Positions 1 to 5,156 are shown, counted from the stretch's first letter. The stretch: DNA of 6,740 bases from Candidatus Methylomirabilota bacterium (GCA_016208645.1 JACQXP010000216.1:1-6740), one strand, 5' to 3'. Notes: a model not told the origin generated them from the sequence alone. Made by a program: numbers and translations.

Positions 1-1
1 G

Positions 2-259
2 ACCAGTGGCCTGGAGGAGCGAAAGAAGCTCGGATTACTGAAAGAACTGCCCGCGAAGCTGGAGGCCGAGATCCTCCCCTTCTACCAGGAGGCCGTCAAG
101 AACGGGATCTTCCCCAACGACGGGGGCGGCGAGCGGGCGGCGAAGAACGATCTGGAATTTTACAGCCTGTCCGGCCAGCTCAAGGGCGAGAACTTGAAGG
201 TCGAGGACTTCTGGCACCTGGCCCCGCTGAAGGCCGCGCTGGCCAAGGTCGGAAACTAA
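2..259 (+). CDS. C-terminal part of an ABC-transporter substrate-binding protein (NitT/TauT type), 5' end outside the window
   Basis: The reading frame is open from the window edge to a TAA at 257-259 and gives 85 residues. It would be the periplasmic or lipid-anchored receptor that captures the substrate and delivers it to the two permeases encoded just downstream. The visible part looks like the last alpha-helical segment of NMT1/THI5-like (SsuA/TauA/NitT-family) binding proteins: a charged helix, then a segment reading DLEFYSLSGQLKG and an ending of the form LKVEDFWHLAPLKAALAKVG. That 'ValGluAspPheTrp...Pro-Leu' tail recurs in this family from memory. The assignment rests on this tail plus its position directly upstream of permease, ATPase and permease genes. 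The signal peptide and ligand pocket lie outside the window, so the ligand is unknown. Confidence 0.75.
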   Translation, partial: TSGLEERKKLGLLKELPAKLEAEILPFYQEAVKNGIFPNDGGGERAAKNDLEFYSLSGQLKGENLKVEDFWHLAPLKAALAKVGN

Positions 260-263
260 AGAC

Positions 264-287
264 CAGGGGGGGGCGACGCCCCCCCTG
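264..287 (+). promoter_or_regulatory. Strong GC hairpin between the binding-protein gene and permease 1
   Basis: A run of eight G (266-273) faces a run of seven C (279-285). Pairing C264-G287, A265-T286, G267 to G273 with C285 to C279, and C274-G278 gives a 10-bp stem with one bulged G and a GAC loop. It starts five bases after the TAA at 257-259. No T-run follows, so it is not a canonical intrinsic terminator. In other binding-protein operons such hairpins can stabilise the upstream message or attenuate transcription, giving more receptor than permease. That role here is inferred. Confidence 0.5.
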
Positions 288-317
288 CTGAAAACTCGCC
301 TGCGCTCGAATACGCTC

Positions 318-1091
318 GTGCCAAGAACACACCGGCCCGAAAACCCGCGGGTCCTCTGGCATCTGGCCTCGTTTGCCCTGGTGTTCGGCTGCTGGGAGAT
401 TGCCGGGCGCTGGCCGATCAGCGTGGCCTTCCCGCCGTTCAGCCAGACGGTTCTGGCGCTGCTCCGCATGCTGGCGGACGGCAGCCTGCCCAAGGCCTAT
501 GTCTCGACCCTCCAGCCACTCGTTATCGGGGTGATCCTGTGCGGCATCGCCGGCATCGGGTTCGGGATCGGGATGGGACTCTCCCGCGCCGTTGAGTGGT
601 TCACGCTCCCCGTCTTCATCATCCTCCAGGCGGCGCCCATGGCGGCGATCATCCCGCTGATCACCTATATCTACGGGATCGGACTCACCGCGAAGGTGCT
701 GGCCGTCGTCTTCCTGGCGGCGCCGGTGGTCGTGATGAACTCCTACAAGGGGATCCGCAACACCAACCCGTCGCTGATCCAGATGTGCCGCGCCTTCCTG
801 GGGACCCGGTCCCAGGAGGTGGTGAAGATCATCCTCCCCCATGCCGGGGCGCTGATCTTCGCGGGGCTCCGGCTGGGCCTGGCGATGGGGTTCATCGGCG
901 TGGTGATCGCGGAGCTGCTGATCACCCCGACGGGAATCGGCGACCTGATCACCTACCACAGTTCCGTGGCCGATTACCCCGAGATGTTCGCCGCGGTGGC
1001 CTCGATCATCCTGATCGCCAGCCTGACCATCCACGGGCTCGAGCGGCTGGAGCGGCGGCTGTTTCCCCCCGAGCTGCGAGGCTCCTCGTGA
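318..1091 (+). CDS. ABC transporter permease 1 (NitT/TauT, BPD_transp_1 family)
   Basis: This 257-residue integral membrane protein would form one half of the translocation channel of an importer for a small anion or organic acid. About six hydrophobic segments can be seen, near residues 14-29, 65-87, 97-117, 122-142, 177-200 and 222-243. Between the fourth and fifth lies the cytoplasmic coupling (EAA-type) loop, about residues 150-185, with MCRAFLG followed by the IILPHA core that docks on the ATPase. The length fits the family. The start is GTG at 318; no good Shine-Dalgarno sequence precedes it, and the next methionine (residue 51) would remove the first helix, so the GTG is preferred although not certain. 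The TGA stop shares its A with the ATG of the ATPase gene, which implies translational coupling. Family assignment is firm; substrate is unknown. Confidence 0.9.
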   Translation: MPRTHRPENPRVLWHLASFALVFGCWEIAGRWPISVAFPPFSQTVLALLRMLADGSLPKAYVSTLQPLVIGVILCGIAGIGFGIGMGLSRAVEWFTLPVFIILQAAPMAAIIPLITYIYGIGLTAKVLAVVFLAAPVVVMNSYKGIRNTNPSLIQMCRAFLGTRSQEVVKIILPHAGALIFAGLRLGLAMGFIGVVIAELLITPTGIGDLITYHSSVADYPEMFAAVASIILIASLTIHGLERLERRLFPPELRGSS

Positions 1092-1858
1092 TGTCGGCAG
1101 ACGCGATCGTCGAGGTCGCAGGGGTCGGGAAGACGTACGAGGGCCGCGTGCAGGCGCTGGCGGACGTCAGCCTGGGCTTCCCCAGCGGCAAGCTGAGCAC
1201 GCTCCTCGGGCCGAGCGGATGCGGGAAGACGACCCTCCTCAAGATCATCGGCGGGTTGATCCCAGCGACGACGGGGGAGGTGTGGGTCAAGCGGAGGAAG
1301 GTGGAGGGCCCGGGGCCGGAGCGGGCCTTCGTCTTCCAGGACTTCGCCCTGCTTCCGTGGGCCACGGTGCTCCGGAACGTCGCCTTCGGCTTGGAGCTTC
1401 GCGGGGTACCCACGGCAGAGCGGGAGGAGATCGCCCGGCAGCAGATCGTCGAGGTTGGCCTCGCCGGCTTCGAATCCACCTACCCGCACCAGCTTTCCGG
1501 GGGGATGCGCCAGCGCGTGGGGCTGGCCCGGGCCCTGGCCGTGGATGCCGATATCATCTTGATGGACGAGCCGTTCTCCTCGGTGGACGAGCAGACCCGG
1601 CGGAAGTTCCAGGAGGAGCTGCTGGACCTGCTCCGGCGCAAGCAGAAGACCGTGATCTTCGTGACGCACAGCATCGAGGAGGCGGCCTACCTCTCGGACC
1701 GGATCGTCCTCCTGTCGCCGCGGCCGGGGACGGTGTCGAAGATCATCCAACCCAACATCGCGCGCGGCCAGCGGAGCCCCGACGAGATTCGGCGCGACAA
1801 GAACTACCTGGATGCCGTGGACGAGATCTGGCAGATCCTGAGGCGGTACGTCGCCTGA
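1091..1858 (+). CDS. ABC transporter ATP-binding protein (NitT/TauT/SsuB-like)
   Basis: This 255-residue cytoplasmic ATPase would power the importer. All nucleotide-binding motifs are present in order: Walker A GPSGCGKT (residues 40-47), Q-loop glutamine 83 in the form VFQDFALLPW, signature LSGGMRQR (135-142), Walker B IILMDEP with catalytic Glu160, D-loop SSVD (163-166) and switch His193 in VTHS. The 'LLPW' after the Q-loop and the SPRPG segment near the C-terminus are typical of the nitrate/sulfonate/taurine subfamily. The ATG at 1091 shares its A with the TGA of the upstream permease gene (sequence TGATG). The same frame stays open back to 596, but that extension overlies the permease gene and has no domain content, so it is excluded. 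Permease 2 starts 12 bp after the stop. Function as a transporter ATPase is certain; the transported compound is not. Confidence 0.95.
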   Translation: MSADAIVEVAGVGKTYEGRVQALADVSLGFPSGKLSTLLGPSGCGKTTLLKIIGGLIPATTGEVWVKRRKVEGPGPERAFVFQDFALLPWATVLRNVAFGLELRGVPTAEREEIARQQIVEVGLAGFESTYPHQLSGGMRQRVGLARALAVDADIILMDEPFSSVDEQTRRKFQEELLDLLRRKQKTVIFVTHSIEEAAYLSDRIVLLSPRPGTVSKIIQPNIARGQRSPDEIRRDKNYLDAVDEIWQILRRYVA

Positions 1859-1870
1859 GATGGGAGCCCC

Positions 1871-2623
1871 ATGACGCTGTTCGGCAGGCGGATCCCGGTG
1901 GGGCTCTCCCTCGCGTTCTGGTTCATCGTGTGGGAGGTGGTGGGGCGCGCGAGGCTCTCGACCATCGTCCCGCCCGTCTCCCGGGTCGTCCTGGCGGGGA
2001 TCACCATCCTGCCCAGCGAGAAATTTATGAGGGCGGCCGGGATCTCGTTGCGGTCTTTCGCGATCGGGATGGCGCTGGCGCTGGTTCTGGGCATCCCGGT
2101 TGGGGTGCTGATGGCACGGGTGGAGGGCATCGGAAGAGTCCTCGGGACGTGGGTCAACATCTTCGTGAGTGCGCCCATTTCTGCGCTGGTGCCCATCCTG
2201 ATGGGGGTGATCGGGATCGGCGAGACGACGGTGGTCGTGACGGTGTTCCTCTTCGCCGTCTTCGTCATCATCCTCGACACCCAGGTGGGGGTGCGCAACG
2301 CCAACCGATCGCTGGTGGAGATGGCACGCTCCTTCGGCGCGCGGAGGCTCCAGATCCACACCAAGGTGCTCATGCTCAGCGCACTGCCCGAGATCCTGGC
2401 CGGGGTCCGGCTCGCGGCCATCCGCGGCGTGAAGGGGGTGGTGATCGGCCAGCGCCTGGTCGCCATCATCGGCGTGGGCGAACTGTTCGAGCTCTACTCG
2501 AAACACTTCCTGATGGAGGAGTTCTGGTCCCTCGTCATCCTCGTGTTCCTCTTCGCCTACCTGATGTCCGAGGCGATCGCCTCTCTGGAACGCCGGGTGG
2601 AGTACTACGCCAGCACCCGGTAG
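1871..2623 (+). CDS. ABC transporter permease 2 (NitT/TauT, BPD_transp_1 family)
   Basis: This 250-residue membrane permease would pair with permease 1 to form a heterodimeric channel. Hydrophobic segments lie near residues 9-27, 62-82, 96-115, 117-137, 176-203 and 218-237. The coupling loop around 144-178 has the form SLVEMARSFGARR followed, after about 15 residues, by the ALPEI core, closer to the classical EAA consensus than in permease 1. The ATG at 1871 is preceded by a purine-rich TGGGAG (1861-1866) four bases upstream. The gene begins 12 bp after the ATPase stop, so it belongs to the same operon. Many NitT/TauT systems use one permease as a homodimer; a second, clearly different permease flanking the ATPase suggests an obligate heterodimer, which is an inference from gene content. 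Confidence 0.9.
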   Translation: MTLFGRRIPVGLSLAFWFIVWEVVGRARLSTIVPPVSRVVLAGITILPSEKFMRAAGISLRSFAIGMALALVLGIPVGVLMARVEGIGRVLGTWVNIFVSAPISALVPILMGVIGIGETTVVVTVFLFAVFVIILDTQVGVRNANRSLVEMARSFGARRLQIHTKVLMLSALPEILAGVRLAAIRGVKGVVIGQRLVAIIGVGELFELYSKHFLMEEFWSLVILVFLFAYLMSEAIASLERRVEYYASTR

Positions 2624-2663
2624 CGCCACCTCTCTCATAGGAAGTCTCGAGATTCGAGTGCGA

Positions 2664-2695
2664 TTGGTCAGCCGATCGGGGTTGGTCATTGGTCA
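2664..2695 (+). repeat. Three direct TTGGTCA boxes upstream of the dehalogenase gene
   Basis: The heptamer TTGGTCA occurs at 2664-2670, 2682-2688 and 2689-2695. The last two abut and the first is 11 bp away. They lie 38-69 bp ahead of the dehalogenase start codon, inside the 109-bp spacer. Direct boxes like this can be binding sites of a transcription regulator. No regulator gene is in the window and no clear -35/-10 pair is visible nearby, so the role is a guess. Confidence 0.35.
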
Positions 2696-2718
2696 TTTCC
2701 ACCGTGCCTGAGCCGGGC

Positions 2719-2726
2719 GGGAGGAG
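2719..2726 (+). promoter_or_regulatory. Shine-Dalgarno site fixing the dehalogenase start
   Basis: GGGAGGAG ends six bases before the ATG at 2733. The in-frame TTG at 2730 would be only three bases away, too close for a normal site, so the ATG is chosen. Confidence 0.7.
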
Positions 2727-2732
2727 TCGTTG

Positions 2733-3401
2733 ATGCCGGAGGTGCGCGCCTTCGTGTTCGATGCCTACGGCACGCTCTTCGACGTGCATTCCGTGGTGAC
2801 CGCCTGCCGTGGGGTGACTTCCGACCCCGAGGCCCTGAGCCGCGAGTGGCGGGCGAAGCAACTGGAGTACACCTGGCTCCGAGCCCTCATGGGCCGGTAC
2901 GAGGATTTCTGGGAGGTAACGCGTGCCGCCCTCCAGTTTGCACTCAAACGGCTGAAGATAGCCGCCAGCCAAGAGCAGGTGAACCGGTTACTATCGGCGT
3001 ATCTGAGCCTCCAGCCATTCCCGGAAGTCCCGGCGACCCTGAAGACGCTTCACTCCCGCTTTCCCCTGGCCATTCTCTCGAACGGGTCTCCCCGGATGCT
3101 CCAGGCAGCCGTCCAGAGCAGCGGGCTGGAACCGTACCTCCAGCACGTCCTCAGCGTGGACACGCTCAAGACCTACAAGCCGAACCCCACCGTGTACGAC
3201 CTCGCACCCAGGGCACTCGGGTTGGCCAAGGAAACGATTGCCTTCGTCTCGTCCAACTCGTTCGACGTGGTCGGCGCCAAGGCGTTCGGATTCCAGGTGG
3301 TCTGGTGCAACCGCACCCAGGCGCCCCTGGATGAGTTGGGATTCGCGCCGGACTTCACCGTGTCCCACCTGGACGAGATCCCCCAAGCGCTTGGGCTCTA
3401 G
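2733..3401 (+). CDS. L-2-haloacid dehalogenase (haloacid dehalogenase type II, HAD superfamily)
   Basis: This 222-residue soluble enzyme is expected to convert (S)-2-haloalkanoic acids to (R)-2-hydroxy acids plus halide. An aspartate attacks the carbon carrying the halogen and the ester is then hydrolysed. Motif I is FDAYGTLFDV with nucleophile Asp10 and Thr14. Residues matching those known in the Pseudomonas sp. YL enzyme are all present: Arg40, Ser116-Asn117 (LSNGSP, motif II), Lys149 (YKP, motif III), Tyr155, and Ser173, Asn175, Asp178 in SSNSFD (motif IV). The cap segment RAKQLEYTWLRALM is also close to that enzyme. Compared with it, a pocket glutamine is Ala41 and a pocket tryptophan is Phe177, which may change substrate preference. 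The length is usual and no signal peptide is seen. The gene lies 109 bp after the importer genes in the same direction, so co-transcription is possible but unproven. Confidence 0.93.
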   Translation: MPEVRAFVFDAYGTLFDVHSVVTACRGVTSDPEALSREWRAKQLEYTWLRALMGRYEDFWEVTRAALQFALKRLKIAASQEQVNRLLSAYLSLQPFPEVPATLKTLHSRFPLAILSNGSPRMLQAAVQSSGLEPYLQHVLSVDTLKTYKPNPTVYDLAPRALGLAKETIAFVSSNSFDVVGAKAFGFQVVWCNRTQAPLDELGFAPDFTVSHLDEIPQALGL

Positions 3402-3421
3402 CATCACCCCCTCACCCTTCG

Positions 3422-3447
3422 CCCTCTCCCCTGACCTGGGGAGAGGG
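3422..3447 (+). terminator. Perfect 10-bp hairpin after the dehalogenase gene; terminator or dispersed intergenic repeat
   Basis: CCCTCTCCCC (3422-3431) and GGGGAGAGGG (3438-3447) are exact reverse complements around a six-base loop. The hairpin begins 20 bp after the dehalogenase stop and lies ahead of the next promoter, so a transcription end here makes sense. No T-run follows. The surrounding C-rich text resembles intergenic hairpin repeats scattered through many GC-rich genomes, and a weaker relative may lie at 4167-4230. It could therefore be a mobile or REP-like repeat instead. Confidence 0.55.
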
Positions 3448-3478
3448 TCCCTGCGGCATTTCGGTGTCCGTTGGCTCG

Positions 3479-3507
3479 TTGACAACCGAGGCCCCTCCGC
3501 CTATGCT
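3479..3507 (+). promoter_or_regulatory. Sigma-70-type promoter for the exported-protein gene
   Basis: A perfect -35 hexamer TTGACA (3479-3484) is followed after exactly 17 bp by TATGCT (3502-3507), which matches four of six bases of the -10 consensus. Transcription would begin near 3513-3515, leaving a leader of about 34 bases before the ATG at 3548. The promoter lies inside the longest open frame that could be drawn for the next gene (GTG at 3464), which argues for the shorter start. Confidence 0.65.
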
Positions 3508-3537
3508 CCTTTCGGACACGACGTGCCTCTCTGCAAC

Positions 3538-3542
3538 GAGGG
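3538..3542 (+). promoter_or_regulatory. Shine-Dalgarno site fixing the start of the exported protein
   Basis: GAGGG lies five bases before the ATG at 3548. No comparable site precedes the earlier in-frame starts at 3464 (GTG) or 3503 (ATG). Confidence 0.65.
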
Positions 3543-3547
3543 CAAGA

Positions 3548-4000
3548 ATGCGACGTGCTGCAGTCGGTCTGATTGGCGCCTGGCTCGTGGTGGCAGGAGG
3601 GGGCCGGGCGGACGCACAGACCAGCCTGATCCCGCCCCCGCCCGGCCACGTGAAGGTCACGGTGGAGTTCCGCCAGGTCAGCCAGAGCACCCAGGGCGGC
3701 ATCACGGCGGCCGTGATCCTCCGGCAGGTCGGGACGGCCCTCGTCGTGCGCCCCACGCTTCTTCCCGACAGGCGGATCCGCCTGAAGATCACGCCACAGA
3801 TCAGCTATCGCAGCGACGGCGGGTCGGGGACGATCGAGTTGGTCGAGGCCGCGACCGAGGTGGTGGTGCAGAGCGGTCAGCCGATGACGATCGCGGGCAG
3901 CGGGGGCGGTGGCGAGGTGATGCGGCAGTTCCTGCTCGGATACGAGCGGGTGAACCGCGCGAGCCAGGTGAGTATCGTGCTGACGGCGGAAAGCCCATGA
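3548..4000 (+). CDS. Small exported protein of unknown function with a beta-rich, secretin-like C-terminal half
   Basis: This 150-residue product begins with a clear signal peptide: Arg2-Arg3, a hydrophobic core at residues 4-17, and an AlaAspAla cleavage site after residue 23. A proline-rich linker (about 27-33) leads to a region of alternating hydrophobic residues typical of beta strands. Residues 78-149 follow a pattern that recalls the C-terminal beta domain of secretins and related pilus-biogenesis proteins (RLKITPQISY, then TEVVVQSGQPMTIAGS, then a closing strand VSIVLTAES). It is far too short to be a secretin, and the resemblance is by eye only. A glycine-rich turn sits at 117-122. 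The ATG at 3548 was chosen because it has a Shine-Dalgarno site, a promoter upstream and a proper signal peptide. Its TGA overlaps the ATG of a microprotein gene. I do not recognise the family; a periplasmic or secreted location is likely. Confidence 0.75.
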   Translation: MRRAAVGLIGAWLVVAGGGRADAQTSLIPPPPGHVKVTVEFRQVSQSTQGGITAAVILRQVGTALVVRPTLLPDRRIRLKITPQISYRSDGGSGTIELVEAATEVVVQSGQPMTIAGSGGGGEVMRQFLLGYERVNRASQVSIVLTAESP

Positions 4001-4140
4001 GCAACAGGACGGAATCCAGTGAGGGCTCGGGCCTGGGCCCAGATCGGTCGTGGCGGAGTACAGCGCGACGCTGGCTCGAGGCGTTGAACTTGCTCCTGGA
4101 ACGTGCCTATCTCCAGGCGGACCTGGACACCGGCTGCTGA
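3997..4140 (+). CDS. Putative 47-residue microprotein, translationally coupled to the exported protein
   Basis: The ATG at 3997 forms an ATGA overlap with the stop of the preceding gene, the usual sign of coupled translation. The 47 residues comprise a polar N-terminal part rich in Ser, Glu and Gly (about 1-20), then a predicted helix (about 21-41) with Trp26, alternating Leu and charged residues, and a short acidic tail ending Asp-Thr-Gly-Cys. No signal peptide or transmembrane segment is seen. About 79% of its third codon positions are G or C, as in the real genes nearby. A GC hairpin begins right after the stop. No family is recognised. The alternative is a chance open frame; overlap and codon use favour a real gene moderately. 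Confidence 0.5.
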   Translation: MSNRTESSEGSGLGPDRSWRSTARRWLEALNLLLERAYLQADLDTGC

Positions 4141-4240
4141 CCGCCGTAGCCGGCGGGGGCGGTCTGCTCCCCGTTTTCCCCTGTGCGTTGGGGAGAGAGA
4201 TTCCTTGCCGGCCTTCTCCCTGACTTGGGGCGATGCAAGC
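4141..4240 (+). other. Hairpin-rich spacer after the microprotein gene, possible weak terminator
   Basis: CCGCCG (4141-4146) pairs with CGGCGG (4151-4156) across a four-base loop immediately after the microprotein stop. Further on, CTCCCC (4167-4172) can pair with GGGGAG (4190-4195). The stretch 4212-4228 carries a tctccc-tgac-tgggg pattern that resembles a decayed copy of the hairpin at 3422-3447. There is no T-run, so termination is only suggested. Confidence 0.35.
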
Positions 4241-4263
4241 CGGAGCCCCCGGCGTGAGTGAAT

Positions 4264-4268
4264 GGAGG
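4264..4268 (+). promoter_or_regulatory. Shine-Dalgarno site fixing the start of the coiled-coil protein
   Basis: GGAGG sits five bases before the ATG at 4274. An in-frame ATG at 4262 overlaps this site and has no site of its own, so 4274 is the likelier start. Confidence 0.7.
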
Positions 4269-4273
4269 CAAAG

Positions 4274-4705
4274 ATGGCAAGTCTTGAAATGCGCGGGTTT
4301 CGACGGCAGGTGCTGGGCAAGCTGCGGGAGTATGAAGGACACGTGAAGCGCCTCGAGGGGCAGCTCATGATCCTGCGGGGCAGGGCCGAGCGCGCCACCG
4401 GGGAGGCGCAGGAGAGACTCGGAAAGGCCCTGGCAGAGGTGGAGCGCGAGGCCGATGTCGTACGGAGCGCCGGCCGGACCGCCCTCGAGGGGCTGGAGCG
4501 CGCCGTGGCGGCCGGGCAGGCGTTCCTGAATCAGCTCAAGGGCCGGGCAGCCGAGCTGGAGACCATGGCGCCGACGGTGGTGGCCAAGGGACGGGCGGCG
4601 GTGCGCCGGGCCGCCATCGAGGCCAGGGCCTTGCGCCACGGGGTGAAGGTTGGCCTGCGCGTCGCCCGCCGCGTCTCGCGACGGGCGAAGGCCGGCAAGC
4701 CCTGA
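4274..4705 (+). CDS. Coiled-coil protein with a strongly basic C-terminal tail, function unknown
   Basis: This 143-residue protein is almost wholly alpha-helical by inspection. Residues 12-97 show heptad-like spacing of Leu, Val and Ala among Arg, Lys and Glu, as in a two- or multi-stranded coiled coil. Met99-Ala-Pro100 breaks the helix. The tail (105-143) carries about thirteen Arg/Lys and almost no acidic residues, suggesting binding to nucleic acid or an acidic membrane surface. It has a single Trp-free, Cys-free composition and no signal peptide or transmembrane segment. The ATG at 4274 has a good Shine-Dalgarno site. It stands 133 bp after the microprotein gene and may belong to the same transcript. 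I do not recognise a family; a nucleoid-associated or structural role is only a guess from charge pattern. Confidence 0.75.
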   Translation: MASLEMRGFRRQVLGKLREYEGHVKRLEGQLMILRGRAERATGEAQERLGKALAEVEREADVVRSAGRTALEGLERAVAAGQAFLNQLKGRAAELETMAPTVVAKGRAAVRRAAIEARALRHGVKVGLRVARRVSRRAKAGKP

Positions 4706-4876
4706 ACCGCGATCCACGGGATTCAACACAAGGCAGCCGGTTTACCCGAGGGCGGAGAAGTCTGTGCAACCCCTGGGGGCTCTTGGACTGAGCACCGAAT
4801 CGTTCGGCATCGGCGAGGTGGAGACGGTTCACCGGTTCTGCCGGACCTGCATCTCCTTTCATGAGACCCGGGTTAG
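4706..4876. other. Intergenic stretch with no convincing gene
   Basis: Frames stay open on both strands through this segment, but none has a Shine-Dalgarno site, a recognisable domain or a boundary independent of the repeats that follow. A small inverted repeat CCGAA-tcg-TTCGG occurs at 4795-4807. A minus-strand frame with an ATG at 4862 reads through the segment and on into the antisense of the coiled-coil gene; it could be the relic of an older gene but looks more like a GC-driven open frame. Confidence 0.5.
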
Positions 4877-5156
4877 GTTCCTTCCGGGCGAAGCCCCCGG
4901 CCTCGTCCCGCCGGCCTGCTATTTCCAGGGGCAGGCCTTGTCCCCTGGCTGGTGCGGCGGCACCGGCTACCAGGAAGACATCCCCTGATGCGCCGCCTCC
5001 CAACCACCCAGGCGGCGTTCCTTCCGGGCGAAGCCCCCGGCCTCGTCCCGCCGGCCTGCTATTTCCAGGGGCAGGCCTTGTCCCCTGGCTGGTGCGGCGG
5101 CACCGGCTACCAGGAAGACATCCCCTGATGCGCCGCCTCCCAACCACCCAGGCGGC
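4877..5156. repeat. Perfect tandem direct repeat, two copies of 140 bp
   Basis: Positions 4877-5016 and 5017-5156 are identical base for base, and the match ends cleanly on both sides (4876 versus 5016, and 5017 versus 5157). The period of 140 is not a multiple of three, so frames shift between copies and the repeat is unlikely to encode protein repeats. Each unit contains several inverted repeats: GGCCTGC/GCAGGCC, CCAGGG/CCCTGG, GGTGC/GCACC with a four-base loop, and GCCGCCT/AGGCGGC closing the unit. The second copy ends 47 bp before the FHA-protease gene. It may be a dispersed intergenic repeat family, a structured leader, a duplicated regulatory region, or an assembly artefact. Confidence 0.95.
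4913..4948 (+). other. Possible H-type RNA pseudoknot in repeat copy 1 (identical in copy 2 at 5053-5088)
   Basis: Stem 1 would pair GGCCTGC (4913-4919) with GCAGGCC (4931-4937). Stem 2 would pair CCAGGG (4925-4930) with CCCTGG (4943-4948). The two stems interlock, with loops of 5, 0 and 5 bases, a geometry allowed for a coaxially stacked pseudoknot. The alternative is one simple hairpin at a time. The complementarity is seen directly; formation in a transcript and any role are inferred. Confidence 0.3.

Noticed and set aside
596..1090. N-terminal extension of the ATPase frame
   Set aside because: It overlaps permease 1 almost entirely, has a low-complexity Gly/Arg/Pro composition and no domain. 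The ATG at 1091 with the TGATG overlap gives the normal family length.
974..2689. A 571-codon open frame on the minus strand
   Set aside because: It lies antisense to the ATPase and permease 2 genes and overlaps the end of permease 1. It has no recognisable domain, and its composition (Asp, His, Pro, Arg rich) is what the antisense of GC-rich coding DNA gives.
3238..3996. 300-codon plus-strand frame ending in the microprotein
   Set aside because: Its first 253 codons overlie the dehalogenase end, the hairpin, the promoter and the exported-protein gene in another frame. Only the part from 3997 is kept as a gene.
4877..5156. CRISPR array or insertion sequence
   Set aside because: There are only two long adjacent copies with no spacers between them, no cas or transposase gene, and no terminal inverted repeats with target duplications.
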